Positions 32,871 to 45,024 of a stretch of 64,000 nt of DNA are shown one piece after another; positions within the stretch are counted from its first letter, which is position 1; each line of letters opens with the position of its first letter. The stretch comes from Rhodocollybia butyracea (taxonomy: Eukaryota > Basidiomycota > Agaricomycetes > Agaricales > Omphalotaceae). The notes below the pieces were generated by a model, which did no database searches, was not told where the DNA came from, and saw only the letters and a list, made by a program, of their open reading frames with translations. The stretch lies in assembly GCA_015501585.1 (NCBI GenBank), contig JADNRY010000043.1:248001-312000 (forward strand), written 5' to 3'. Position numbers and translations under genes: made by a program.

Positions 32871-33706
32871 TAGGAAAGTTCAAGTGCAGCCATAGCTATT
32901 CGAAGATATATCTGAGGGATTCACAGAGGCATTAGGGATGCTTCCTGGGCAGGACAGGAGGCAAGTCAGTTTCTTCTTCGCAAACCTCAACTGCTCACAG
33001 AGTATTAAGAATTTTCAGAAGTCATTTTGAAAGCTCTACATGGAACCTTTGTAATAATCAAAGGATGTTTCTCTGTAACCTCTGATAGGTATTGTCCTCT
33101 CAAGAGATATCTCAGAGGTATTCAAATTATCCTCCAGGCTCCTTGACTGTTCTTTAGCCACACCTGAAGCTTACAAAAGCTACTTGAGGGACATCTTGAG
33201 GATAGCCTAAAGTACTCTCCTGGGTCTCCTTTGTTGCCTAGAAACTGAGGGAATTATAGCTTGTCCCCTGGCAGCCTATGAAATCTAGAGCTTCCAGGTC
33301 ATTGGGAGCACCTGGTAGCTCCTCAGGAAGATGTGAATCATCCTTGGCAAAGGGGTGTTTTTCCAGATGTTGAACATAGGAAGTTAGAAACTAGTGCAGT
33401 ATCAGCAAGCAAATAAGTTAAACATGGAAAGAGCTCACCATGAATTAGTAGTAAGAGAGAAGGGCCATAGGGACAGACTCGGCGGAAGGGATGATGGGAG
33501 AGCAAGAGAAAGAGTGTGGCCTGGGAGTTGACACGTATAAGTCATAAGGGCATGTGATGCGGGAGTCACGTGAACAACAGTGAGCTTGAGCGCATACTGG
33601 CCTCAATTTTTCAGCTTGATATCAGCAGTGATGAACTTAAGACTATTTGAATGAAGGGCAAAAGTCTAAATCAATAGAAAGTATTGAGGAAGAAAGATGA
33701 GCTTTA
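32871..33706. other. No gene seen
   Basis: Unique-looking non-coding DNA. GTCACGTG near 33566 resembles an E-box, but I attach no weight to it. Confidence 0.3.
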
Positions 33707-33810
33707 GACGCCAAAAAGATTCATCTCACGGTCAACTTTGATCGCTGTTTGACAAGTTTGTCAAACGAAATTATTTCCTTTTTGAGTGTGAGACAAATCT
33801 TTTTGGCGCC
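33707..33810. mobile_element. 104-bp MITE-like palindrome
   Basis: Ends GACGCCAAAAAGATTCATCT (33707) and its reverse complement ending GGCGCC at 33810 match over 23 bp with three mismatches. A second inverted repeat (GTTTGACA-AGTT-TGTCAAAC, 33747-33766) sits in the centre. It is too short to code and looks like a miniature inverted-repeat element. Confidence 0.6.
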
Positions 33811-34185
33811 TATTTAACTTGGTGATATCTTCTTTGATTCTGGTTGGATTTTGGTGGTTAAGGAGTTGAATAAAATGTATGGAGATCCTCAAAAGGTGCA
33901 GGCCTGAAACTGTAGCATTTCCGAATGTTTACTACTTCCTCCCCCTGGTCCTTGCTCCAATTAGGTGAGTTTTTGTATTTTTGCCATATTTTGTTCAATT
34001 ATTGTTCAATTTCTTTGCAGAAGGGTGTTCCTAAATCCCCTAGGTACCCTCTCCATATTGCGGTAATTATGTCTGGACAATTCTTTATTCAGTGCAATGC
34101 CTCCAGGTCAGTTCAGTCACCCAACTTATTAGTCTTATTAGTCTACACTTTTGTTACATTGACCTGACTAAAAAGACTCAAAGTC
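33811..34185. other. No confident gene
   Basis: An 80-codon plus frame (33925-34167) has no protein-like features. I do not annotate it as a gene. Confidence 0.3.
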
Positions 34186-34730
34186 CCTGGCAAATCCAAG
34201 GTGCCTTGGTCATGTCCAGGATGGCTTGGTCATGTCCAGGGAAGTGGGTCATGTCCAAGCAAGTAGGCCATGACCTGGTTACCTGGGTCAAGTTGGTCAT
34301 GACCAGGGGTAGGATAGGGTACCTTGTGGGAGAGGAGGGAGACCTCTTGGGAGGGGTGTGGAACTACCAGGGTAGGAGTAGGGGGTGCAGTGGGGGTGAC
34401 AGAGGGGGAGTAGAGGGTGCTGAGGGAGGAGTAGGGGATGCTTGGAAAGCAGTATAAAAAGCTTTGGGAGAGATGTCAGCCTCCAGAGTGGAATAAGATG
34501 GTGCAGGAGAGATGTCAGTTTACATGTGAAGTGTGTGCAACCTTGGGGAGTGTTTTGGTGGGCTAATTGCAGGTACATGGGGCAGTGGGAAGAGAAGGGA
34601 AGCTGCTGGCTCATGCTGAGTTAGATCTGGCCAAGGACAGCTTGGACATGACCTGGGGCAACTTGGACATGACCAAGGTTAGTTTGGACATGGCCAAGGG
34701 CAACTTGGACATGTCCAAGATTAAGTTGTA
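34186..34730. repeat. Two opposed clusters of the TGGTCATGTCCAAG unit
   Basis: The left cluster (34186-34310) repeats CTTGGTCATGTCCAGG or GGTCATG. The right cluster (34630-34725) repeats CTTGGACATGACC or CTTGGACATG, the reverse complement of the left unit. About 0.32 kb of G-rich, AG-biased DNA lies between. The arrangement resembles the subterminal repeats of a foldback element. Confidence 0.65.
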
Positions 34731-34781
34731 CATCATTTAAAGCATTTTAAAAAATTACTATATTAGGAAATTTTCATAGTG

Positions 34782-35295
34782 GCTGAGGTCAAAGCTGTTT
34801 TTATTACCAAATTAGGCAATTATCAAAACACTTATGTTTTTCTCATAGAGTTAGACACATTTGGTATTTTTGATAAATTACTATATTAGGCAATTTTATT
34901 TCAATAGAGTTTTATTTCTTAATTAGGCAATTTCAAAAGTTTGCAGTGGATGAGGTCAAAGCTGTTTTCATTGCCTAATTAAGAAGTGACAAATCTTTTG
35001 CAATGGATGAGGCCAAAGCTGTTTTTATTACTTAATTGAGAAATCACAAACTTTTTGCAGTGGATGAGATCAAAGCTGTTTTCACTACCTAATTGGGAAA
35101 TGGCCAAACTCACCACAAAAACTGTCTGGACTCTATCCATGAGGACAAGAACTTGTAGTAGGCATCCAGACCCCTTCTCCATACATAGAACAGGTGACTT
35201 ACCCCAAATGAAGGCAATCCTGTGGTGGGAAGGGGTTGGATTGCAAAATATTTTTTGGATGACCTTTGATTTTAGTGGATGAGGACAAAGCTGTA
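34782..35295. repeat. 57-bp tandem repeat, GATGAGGTCAAAGCTG
   Basis: TGGATGAGGTCAAAGCTGTT followed by (T/A)-rich TTACCTAATTAGGAAAT. Units at 34947, 35004 and 35061 are exactly 57 bp apart, with more diverged copies at 34783 and 35275. Confidence 0.75.
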
Positions 35296-35299
35296 TGTC

Positions 35300-37250
35300 C
35301 ATAAAAGGAAATTAATGAAAAGAGGTGAGTCTAAAGATTGCTTGATATAACATGCAGATTGACATGGATAAGGCTGATCCTTTTCATCCCCTGATACCCT
35401 GATATGTTCTCTACCCTTTCTGGGTCTCTGATATATTTAGATGTCCCATGGGAGATCAGTTCTTATTGATCTTTCAAATTTCCCATCAAAAACCCCCATT
35501 TTTTCGAAATTAAAGGATAAGTATCAGAGTATCCAGGGCAGTGGGGGCCACAGGCTTCTATGGCATTGTACCCTGGTATAATAGGTATATTTGTACTACT
35601 CAGGAGTACTTCACACTGTCCTGAGAGAGTGGCTAATAATTGATATCTGTATATCTATATATAAATTTCGCTTTTTTGACCATCAAATCATTAATAGAGG
35701 CAGCTGGAGGGCAGAGATGACTGTCTAGCTTAGCATATAGCATGCTAGTATCATATAGATTGATGCCAGAGCCTTTGCTTGACATACCCTTGTCTTACCT
35801 TGATGTACCAGTAGTCCTGGATTCTTAAGTGTCTGATACTTGTGTCAAACTTATCATCATATCTTGAACATCATATAGTAGGAATATTTTGTCATAGATA
35901 TGCTATATCATGTCCTGGGACACTGCTCCTACAGCACACCCTATTCATGTTTTATTTCCTCAAAATCGCATTTTTTGGCACATTCCATACAGATCAGGGT
36001 ATGCTGTCGCTTCAGGTGCTATATAAATCGTTCTTGCATATGGAGAAGACTACTACTATGTAGTGCAGTCTATATACGACATTTTAGCTCCCTGGCTACT
36101 CTCAAGGCCCCAATATTCCATGCTAATTCCTCAAGAAATCGAGTTTTGAGGCAAAATCAATAAAGATCAGTGTATACCATCGCCTCTGGTGCCATATAGA
36201 TGGTTCTTGGACACGGATCGAGTGTATACTATGTAGGAGAGTATACCTACCGAGCTTTGAGGTCCTACCTGCGCATAGACACTCATTATTAGTATTTAAT
36301 TCCTCAAAAATGCGAATTTTGATGGTTACTCACCATTGATCACTCCATGTACATCCTCCTGCCCACATATTGCCAAATATAACACCTGGAGGGCGTAGAT
36401 AGTATACTACACTACTCAGATATGTACTCCTGACCTCAAACCTTGAGAGGCCATGCCATTACTGAGCCCAACTTTGACTCAACACCACCTGTATGTAATG
36501 CATATATTTCCCTATTTGGTCATACAGCTTTGACCTCCTCCGGCCTAGAGCAGGCAATTACAGCTTATTCTCGCCATAGAATGCTCTAATTTCGCTTCAG
36601 GTATATATCTACTATGTAGAAACCATGCCTGCACCACTAGTATATTGAACATCCCTACTTTTATTTCGATTTTTCACAGCACAGCCACAGACCCAAACAT
36701 CGAAGCAGTGCTACTATTACACCATATAGCTGCTTTAATTTTGCTTTAGGTACCTACTGTACATCTATAAACACTGTGTAGACTGCTATTAGGTAGAATA
36801 CCCAAGCATAAACAAGCTTTTAGGCCGCTTTGCTGGCATTCTAAATATGGTAATAAAACAGCTTTGACTGCAGCTATCGCTGTAATCTTGCTTCAGGGAC
36901 CTCTTATATATATAAAGATCCTATCTGCACTCTTACAGGGCAGAATATCCATGTACAAGCAGGCTTTTAGGCCGCTTTTACTGTTTTGATAGCATTACCC
37001 AATTTGGTAAGGCTCAGCCAGCTTTGACCGAACATCATCTAGATTTTTCGATGCAATCCATCCCCTTATGGTGCCTAATCCACCTCGGAGTAGTGCTCAA
37101 ATATTAATATATATAGTCTTTTTTGGGCTAGCTACCATCCCAGAAATATCCATATTTGGCCTGTAAACCACCCATTTTGGTGCAGCCACCCAAATCTGCA
37201 ATCGACGAGTCACATGACCTTATCAAATGCGTACCAGCTGACTACTGAGT
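35300..37250. repeat. Degenerate AT-rich satellite-like region
   Basis: Related blocks recur about every 175 bp: AGATCAGGGTATGCTGTCGC (35993) against AGATCAGTGTATACCATCGC (36166), each followed by CATATAGATNGTTCTTG and ACTATGTAG. Later blocks share TTTTAGGCCGCTTT (36820, 36963) and CAGCTTTGAC. Many stops in all frames; no gene. Confidence 0.55.
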
Positions 37251-37338
37251 TGATATTTTTATTCCCCCAGTACTGGCAGTACAGTAGCTTACTGGCCTTA
37301 GTAAATTATTCCCCAGAGTAACTACTGGGGGAATTAAA

Positions 37339-37770
37339 ATGTTGGACCTGCATTGGGTGGCTTTCCAAGCGTGGGCCACTCATGCCGACGGTCTAGCCAT
37401 GGAACGACAAGAGGATCAGTCAATCGCGGATTTCAATTTGGAAATCCTTGCAGCGTATCGCGAGCAGCATGCTGAAGCAGAGGATGCTGAGCATGCTTTC
37501 GCCAAAATCATGAAATGGTATCGCAACAAATTGGCCAGTCAGACGGCACAGATGCAGATGGAAGGGCTCAGCATGAAGCAGCTCAGAAAGATTATAAAGC
37601 CTTTCAATGCTAGAGTAAGTCTTCTCATCTGCATATATTACCATAGCACTTCACTAACCAGAGGTTGAATAGGGATGTCAAGCATACGAGTATTATGGAG
37701 CGTCAGTCTTTGGCTTTGCTGTCGATCCTGTGACAAGTCATGCTTTGGCGTTCAGCGCAGACCCTTTTTC
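37339..37770 (+). pseudogene. Detached C-terminal part of a WNAFQAW-type protein, inverted
   Basis: Reads HWVAFQAWATHADGLAMERQ, EDQSIADFNLEILAAYREQH and FAKIMKWYRNKLASQTAQ. A 59-bp intron with a GTAAGT donor at 37615 and acceptor TAG near 37672 follows, then CQAYEYYGASVFGFAVDPV. I recognise the WNAF-QAW type of arrangement from a large agaricomycete family of unknown function. The part that should come before it (…LNPWNAF) is on the opposite strand at about 37840-38630. The simplest reading is an inversion within one gene. Confidence 0.5.
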
Positions 37771-39151
37771 TGTTAGCATGAGGGACGCAAATCCGGTTAA
37801 TGTTACAACTGAACCAGCTGGGAAAGCATTCCACGGATTGAGTGACCTGCTGTCGAGCACTGTATCACCTACGGCAGACAACAGCGCTGCCACTGATTTT
37901 CCCTCCCTCTGAGCTAACACCTTGAGCTCATCGTGGTAGGCTTGACATAGAGCATAAGCTTGCTCAATGGTTTCCTTAGACAATCTGCCTGGCTTCTTAA
38001 CGCCCTCCAGGTCGGACTTATCCTCCTCCTGCTGATCTGCAGAGGCGGCCTTGCCTTTGCCCTTGCTCTTTTCGTTCCCTTTCTTCGGCTTGGTTGCTGG
38101 AGGGTCCGGGTCAGCTTTGTTCTCCTTGTTGGTTTCCTTGCTAGCATCGGGATCCTCCTCAGACTCCTGAGCTGCTGGAGCATGAGCTTTCCCTTTGCCC
38201 TTGTTACTCTTCCCTTTCTTCAGCTTTGTTGTTGGTTCGACTTCGATGTCCTTGGCTGCCTCCCTGCTAACAACAGGCTTCTCGACGGAAGCTACTAGTA
38301 CAGGTGCTTTGCCCTTGGCCATTTTACGCTGAACTGGTGTTGCCTCTACTTTGCTTTCTTTGTCACCGCAAAACGACTGGCGCATTGACTCATGATCAGG
38401 AGGCAAGTCCATAGGGCAAGGCGAGCTGGGGGGGAGACTGGACGAGGCCAGGTGGAGACATGTAGGAGAGGGAGAACCAGAAGGCAAACGAGGGCTCGGG
38501 AAAGGCGTAGGGCTATGATGGTTCGGGGTTCGGGAGGCAGAACCTTTGGCTGGCCCTGCGAAATGAGGTTGAAATGCCGTCCGCTTCTTCTTCTTTGGGG
38601 CAACTTTGGCGGGTTTGGGAATGGTAGAGTTATCTATGAGAGATATTAACAAAATATTTATTGATACCCTGTTTTGAAAACTTACCCAAAAGCTTCAGTT
38701 TCTCCTCGATCGCCTCCACAACAGTTTGGCGCCCTTTGCTGTCTTCACAGCTAATCGCCGCAGAGAATCCATCTTGCAGTTCAGCCTTGCTAGCGGTGTC
38801 TGTGACTGCATCTATGTAGTCAGAGACTGCCATAGCCCCAACTTTATCATCAAAGTACTGCTGGATGAGCTTCCAACCATCCCTAAGTACTTTGGACACG
38901 TCTTCACTCCTGGCTGTAGTCTGAGCAGCAGGAGCCGATAGTTCATTGACAGGTGTAGGAATGCGGGCCTCGATGGTCTTTCCAGCAGCGCCTTTCCGTT
39001 TCGGAGCTCGACGTACCGGCGCAACAGGAATTGTGACTGATTCCATTATGAACTGCTTTGCAGCTCCAACTTTCAACGCACGAGCTTTCCCGCCTCGTGT
39101 TTTCGCGCTGTTCACCGCCGAGTTTTTGTCCATTCTACGCGTTTGAGCCAT
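37738..39151 (-). pseudogene. Basic, low-complexity protein ending in the N-terminal half of the WNAFQAW motif
   Basis: Start at 39151 (MAQTRRMDKNSAVNSAKTRG). The first exon has VSKVLRDGWKLIQQYFDDKV and ends at KLKLLG. A 52-bp intron (38634-38685) joins in phase to NSTIPKPAKVAPKKKKRTAF. A long Pro/Ser then Lys/Glu-rich region follows, and the conserved helix GRLSKETIEQAYALCQAYHD, AVGDTVLDSRSLNPWNAF. After WNAF (about 37835) the text to the stop at 37738 is antisense to the plus-strand fragment and probably not original. The family likely binds DNA or belongs to transposon neighbourhoods; function unknown. Confidence 0.5.
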
Positions 39152-39339
39152 GGTAGGAGAAAGAAGTGTTGGTAAAAGTGTTGAATGAGGTGTAAGGGAT
39201 TTCGAGACAATTTTAGAATGATGGGAAGATAGTGGGAGTTGGGAAGCGATTGAAGGTGAGGTTGGAGGTGATTTTATTGGAGTTCTGAATGGCGCAATTG
39301 ATTCAATCGCTGGTAGGGAACATGCCCACCGAGATACTG

Positions 39340-39806
39340 CTAGAAAACATGACATTAAAAATCAGATTGACGGCAATTTGGGTATCAAAAGAATGAGCTT
39401 ACAATGGTGCAGATCGCCCATTCCAGCATCCAAATTCCATTGTTCTGTATTGTTAACTTAACAAAGGATGAACTTTTGAGACAACAAATACTTACGGGGG
39501 GAATCCACTGGGGTATCGGTCACAGTACGATCCATTGTCTGTTCTGTGGATTTGGGTAATTGAATAAGTAATTAAACAAAGGAGGAAAATTTCACAAATA
39601 CTCGCCATTGAAGCTGTGATGTGGATCCGTTGGCATGGACCATGTAGGAGATCGCGAAATTCAACTCTGAAGATATCACTGAGAGCAGCTACGTATTTGG
39701 GGTCATCGATATTCCCTCCCATCCGCCTCCAAAATGCCGCGAAGCTCCTTGCACGCTCAGCAAGTTGAGCAATTGACGTGAGCATTGCACTTGAGTTGCT
39801 ATTCAT
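39340..39806 (-). CDS. Small helical hypothetical protein, three short exons
   Basis: Start 39806: MNSNSSAMLTSIAQLAERAR, SFAAFWRRMGGNIDDPKYVA, LSDIFRVEFRDLLHGPC. A donor after ITASMA (near 39605) joins TMDRTVTDTPVDSP and then QQWNLDAGMGDLHH, with GT-AG introns between. It lies divergently to the Spt5-like gene across the inverted repeat. Small genes of this look occur often in agaricomycete repeat regions; the function is unknown. It could also be spliced into the next gene downstream. Confidence 0.45.
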
Positions 39807-39939
39807 TGTGTCTCAACTATAGTAGATAGTGATCCCTAAGAAACCGATGCATCGTTAGCCCAAGGGTATGACAAGGACCACTCGGTTTGATGTAGTCCGT
39901 CCTCGGATGTTTTGTTGGCCTTCGGCCGATTCATTGTCG

Positions 39940-40425
39940 TTCTCACTGTTCTCAGTACAATATGGCCTTCGGCCCTCTCAGCAATGTTCTCAGATAAAAT
40001 TCACTTAATTACAATATGTTTACGCGACGGTAGACAACGAGCACAACGACTCACCTTAGGGTTGATGGTGGACTTGAAGAAAAAATGAAAAGCATTACAT
40101 AATCTAGAGCTGTGGACCTTAGCCCGCCCCGAACTCAGGAGGGGTGACTCAGTCTGCACATGTTATCCACCTGATACAAGCGACTCAAAATGTTCTCACA
40201 TGATATGCACATGATATATGTGAGTCACCCCTCCTGAGTTCGGTGCGGGCCATAGCCCGTGTTCACACATTATGTAAGATTTTTCATTTTTCTTCAAGTC
40301 ATTCATCAGCACAAGGTAAGTCATTCTGCTTGTTGTTGTGCTCGTCGTATTCCGTAGCGTAGACGTACTTATGAAGAAGTAAATGTCATTTAAGCATTAT
40401 TGAGAAGGCTGAAGGCCAAATTTGA
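39940..40425. promoter_or_regulatory. Inverted repeat in the divergent intergenic region
   Basis: Core arms 40037-40151 and 40220-40346 are reverse complements at high identity (ACGAGCACAAC, ACTTGAAGAAAAA, TTACATAAT, CGAACTCAGGAGGGGTGACT). Weaker outer similarity (TATGGCCTTCGGCC near 39962 against GGCTGAAGGCCA near 40409) extends it. The centre is about 70 bp. The arms point outwards to genes on opposite strands, so each gene has nearly the same upstream sequence. Confidence 0.7.
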
Positions 40426-40528
40426 GTGAAATCCATCTTAAAAAAGAAGAAATAGGGAACGAGGCCATGTCATTTCGTATTTCTGGATTGCCCTCCTCGT
40501 ACCATCGCTGACATCTCTCTCGTAGATG

Positions 40529-43500
40529 GATGTGGTGATGGCATCTAGCTCGTCGTCAAAAGGCGGTTCCTCCAGCTCCTCTTCCGGCGACAAGGCATGT
40601 TAGATGTTTTCCGTACGTACTACATACTAAACTTTGCAGATGTATCATTCTTTCTTCATTGACGATGAAGCTTCTGAATCGGATTCATCCGAACACTTGG
40701 ACAGCAAAGACACAGTCAACCAACGCCTTCGTCAGAAGCAGGAGAGCGTCCCTTGCGAAACCAAGGACAACTCAACGTATATGAAAGCGTAGTTGACAGA
40801 TTAGAGGCGCAGGCTCAGCAAGCATTAGCTCAACATGAGCATTGTCTAGCATCGTCTCACACTGTCCCTAGACGGAAAGCCTACCTAGATCGACCCAGTC
40901 CCACACCGCATATTGATTCTACTTCACGACTAAATTCTCCTCCTTTGTGTCTAGATTCTCCTCCTCCTGCATATGAAGAGCTTACGGTGGAGACTTGCAC
41001 AGGCCCAGCAACGATTCAGCTACCGTTGGTGCCAGACGAGGACCAACTCAGCCATGAAACGCGCATCTTTGCGTTAGAAACCGAAGTTCAGCGCGTCCAA
41101 GAACGAGAGGAGATTGTGTGAATGGCTGCCAAAATCCGTGCAGCACATCCGGTACAGGCCTCGCCTTCTCCCACATCTTCGTCTTCAGTACCTGCGGTGC
41201 TGGCCTCCAGTCCTCCTTCATCGCCATCTGCGTCTTTAGTGGTACCGGTTCCGGCTTCTCCTCCACCTTTGGCCATTGTCGTTAGCTCTGAACCTTCCAT
41301 TCCTTTACCGCGCCCTTGCGGGCTTCCTTCACCTTCTTTACCGTCGTCTCCGAATGCTGCTTCTTCCAACCTAAACTCAAAGTCGGGGGTGGACAATTCA
41401 TTCCTTACTGATCCTTTTGGTCTTGCCGCTTTCCGGAGGACAAGGGAACCAATATCATTTCTACCTCTGGTTGCATCCAGCCCAGACGCTTTGCCTCTCT
41501 TTTCACGCAATTGTCCCTCAGCTCTAGATGAGCTAGCTGGATATGAATCTGATTCCAATACAGACAAAGGCACTACTTCCACAATTGCGAACATCCAGAT
41601 GTAAGTTAGGCTGTCACTGTCACGTATCGTCGCTGATGTCTTTAGATCTCAAAATATACCAGTGGTCAATATCATGTCCGAGGAACAAGTGGTCTCTGCG
41701 GAAAGCAACATGTTGCTGTCAAGGTATATACTTTACTAGATTATCTTGACAGTTTCATCTCACTGGGCTGTTTCTAGCCATCAGTCTTCGACGGATGGAT
41801 GGAAGTTGGTCAAGCGCTTTCTCAATAACGAAACTTCATTCGTTCAAGCCGAAGAAGAATTCAAACAACTTTTCGGGTCAGACATCGCCAACCCTATATG
41901 GAAGAAAATCAAACACATCAACAACTTGGACCCTGACGAGCTACAGTTGCAGCAGCTATCCCTTGCGCAAGAACTCGATACATATATTCACATGTCTATC
42001 GATGCCCATCAGACCAAGCAGCCCTTACCCACTACGGCTACCGCTGATGACGACCACATTGCCTATGACACGGATCATTGAGACCTTGATGATCTTGACA
42101 TCGAGGATCATGAGGAAAGTCAGTACCTGTTATTTTGCTTACGGTGTAAGTTCGTGAGTTTGTTCTGGTTTCACAAGTACAACTAATGGCTGACGATCAC
42201 GTAGAGGTCTTTTGAGGGCGATGCTTTCACTAAAATCAATGACGATATCACTGCCAACCGTGTCAATCCCCTCGTTCTACGCGCGGTGTACAAAGCGCTC
42301 CAGCCTGGGTATATTTACATTGAAGCTCAGAGCATGTTATCACGGAACACTCCTCTAGCAGCTTACCTGCGCACCATACCAGGCTTGGTGTATTTATCAT
42401 CTCCCAAAATATCCTTTGCCAATGAGCAGGCATGGTCTCGCAAACATGAACGAGTCAAGAAGCCTCCCCCACCTACCTGGAGTGCACCTGACTCCACTAT
42501 GCCAATATATCAGAATATCACGGATGCAGGTTTCAATCCTCAAACTCAGACGGAAAGCGGTTTGCCACCTGGTACCTGGGTCGTCCCATCCAGCGGTCGT
42601 TATAAAGGATATGTTGGTTTAGTTATCAAAGACAACTATGAGTCTGTAGACATGTCCGTCTCGGCCCTGGTCATGTTCATTCCCCGCATCAAGTTCCCCA
42701 ATGCTGCGTTGTCCAAACAACCCCCCAAAGCGACGTTGCCTGTCGATTTTCGTAAATCTCCTATGCAATGGCCAGACTTCGAGTATCATTCACGACTGGA
42801 GGCTTTGTGTATCGAGGACAATTGTACAGATGCTTTAGAGTGCCAGCACCAACCTTTCCTCCAAAAACACTATAAAATCTTTCGGCAGGTTCTCCGCAGA
42901 GGATTCGCATTACTTATCTTCAATGTCTCCGAGCTTCGCTTGATTACTTGAATGCCAGCAGGAGTCCATGCCGCCTTCGCCGAATTACCCATGCCCGACA
43001 AGTTATGGCATGACCTCCATACCAGAGTTCCTCCTCCTGAGTCCTGGTGCTTCCTAGAAGGTGACCACGTAGCTCTCACGGATCGATTTGGCACAACCGG
43101 GTCCTTGCTAATGAGGTGTGACTTGGCTAACCTACGACCTGGTGTAGTAGGTACGGTTCTCACAGTTGAGAAGTATGCGTGCGACGTCGACCTACATGAA
43201 CTCGGGCATCGTTCCATTCCTTTTTATAATTTGGTCAAAACCATTGATGTGGGTCGGTCAGTCAAGATAAGCGATATGGCTGGTAACCTTCAAGAGATCA
43301 AACACATTGAATTAGGGGAATCTGCACTATCTTTAGTGTCTGCATCTCGAGTTATGTTGGCGGGTCGGGACAGTATAGTTACACATTGTTATGAGGTTCC
43401 GTCGTACGGCGAAAGCCTTAATATCTGGGTACAAGATCTGGAGCTGGTCATCACGCTGGATCCGAACAGCATCCTTGACAATACGGACAACCAAGTCTAT

Positions 43501-44956
43501 TTGCGCCATTTTCCCCCAAGTGTGCCACATCAAGTCTTTAATGAGTTTTCAGTGGTTGAAAAGCAGCAGGTACAGCAATGCCCTTTGCTGCCTTACCACA
43601 AGTGGAACTCTGTAGCCTGTTATGACCTCCGTTAAAGAGAGCGCTTGGCTCTTGCAAAATAATCACCGTTCAATGCATATCCATCCATCGCAGTACTATG
43701 AGTTGGGAAGTTTCAGGCCGCCTGGCCGGCTTCCTTGGTTCGGTGTACGAGTGAACGTTGATTTAGGCGAGGTTATGGCATCTGGTGAGGTACAGGACGT
43801 TGTACCGCACCCTGATAACGCATCAGAATTTCAAGTTCTTGTGGTTGCATATGACGACGAGGGAAATCGCCAGTCCTCCTGGTTTGATTATTGCAACATT
43901 CGCCGACAGGATAACCACGGACAACTTCACGAGTTCAACACTTATACAGGTCGAATCCCTTGGCAAGGAGTTCAGGTTCAAGTCATTCATGGGCCTTTAA
44001 AGGACTTCGGTGTTGGTATAGTCAAGGATGTCTCCGTCAATTCTGATCCGAAAAACATCAGTGGTCTTGTCCTCGACCTCGAATTTGAGTCGGGATATGT
44101 GTATGGTGAATGACAACGAGGATGTGTCGATTATGATGCTGTCAGGAAACCTAATCACCGGTTCATTCACGACGGCTGGTCTTCTAACATGCCCAAGAAT
44201 AGTTACTTTCAATTCAAAATAGGTTATGTTCCTACATATTCTGAACATGCTCAGCAGTTGTTCAGCCGATGATTGGTATCATCGCAGAGCATAATCTCAC
44301 AGCCGCCATCACCTCCTGCTGTATCTCCTCTTGCGCTGTATTTGCGGTTCGCTGATCTTCGGTGGAAAGATGCTTTCCAGCAGGACTTCTGGCTCTTGGA
44401 TCGTCGTATAAGCCACGCACTGGGATCTAGAGAAATATATGTCCTAGTTCCAGCCGAAGGAAAAGATGTCAGAATCCTTTTCCACCTTACTTCAACCGGT
44501 CTCAAGCTTCAGGGGGGCGATAATCACAAAGGAGGTCGTAAAGCTGTGAATGCTATCGACCCTCGCACTCTATCCATGAGCCCTATGTCGTTGAAGCTCA
44601 AAGGCGGTTCAACTGCAAACGGACTATACATTATTGGCCAAGGGGAACACGCTGGGAAGTTGACACGTCGCGTCAATTATATTCAAACTTACCCGCCCAA
44701 TCCAGAAAATGATACTTGGGTTTTGCAGGTTGTCCGATGTGTCTGGGTCCAAGGAAAGGCGTTGGACCATAAAGAGTCGATCGTCACGCAAGAGCCTTTG
44801 CTTAGGCTCAGAAAGCAAGTGTTGGCATTGGTACATGAGACAGATAAGGAGAAGGCCCAGGGTAATACCATAATGGCCACTTTGCACTTACAGCAAGGAG
44901 GAGCGGCACCTGGCTTTACTTTAGTGAATGGACAAGCCGCAAAAATCCGACGTTAA
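40529..44956 (+). pseudogene. Spt5-like protein (NGN and KOW domains), interrupted
   Basis: The reading starts MDVVMASSSSSKGGSSS, and after an intron gives an acidic Ser-rich part. A coiled part (SVVDRLEAQAQQALAQHEH) is followed by TGA 41119-41121 and a long Pro/Ser linker. Then VNPLVLRAVYKALQPGYIYI and YLRTIPGLVYL (42250-42400) form an NGN-like domain. KOW-like modules follow: GTWVVPSSGRYKGYVGLVI (42570), FLEGDHVALTDRFG (43050), FGVRVNVDLGEVM (43740), PWQGVQVQVIHGPLKDFGV (43960) and GLYIIGQGEHAGKLTRRV (44620). Further stops at 42079, 42949 and 44111 and frameshifts near 40735, 43620 and 44270 show decay. Spt5 proper is the universal elongation factor; this divergent type is a fungal side branch whose role I do not know. 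It lies 0.5 kb upstream of the KDZ transposase on the same strand. Confidence 0.65.
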
Positions 44957-45024
44957 TTCGATTTTGCTATATAAACTTGTTGTAATTGTAGCTTTGTTTT
45001 GTATTTAGTAGCCGTTCTATATCA

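Noticed and set aside
37730..37912. 60-codon plus-strand frame following the inverted gene piece
   Set aside because: Mostly antisense of the minus-strand gene end; only the first part can be original coding sequence.
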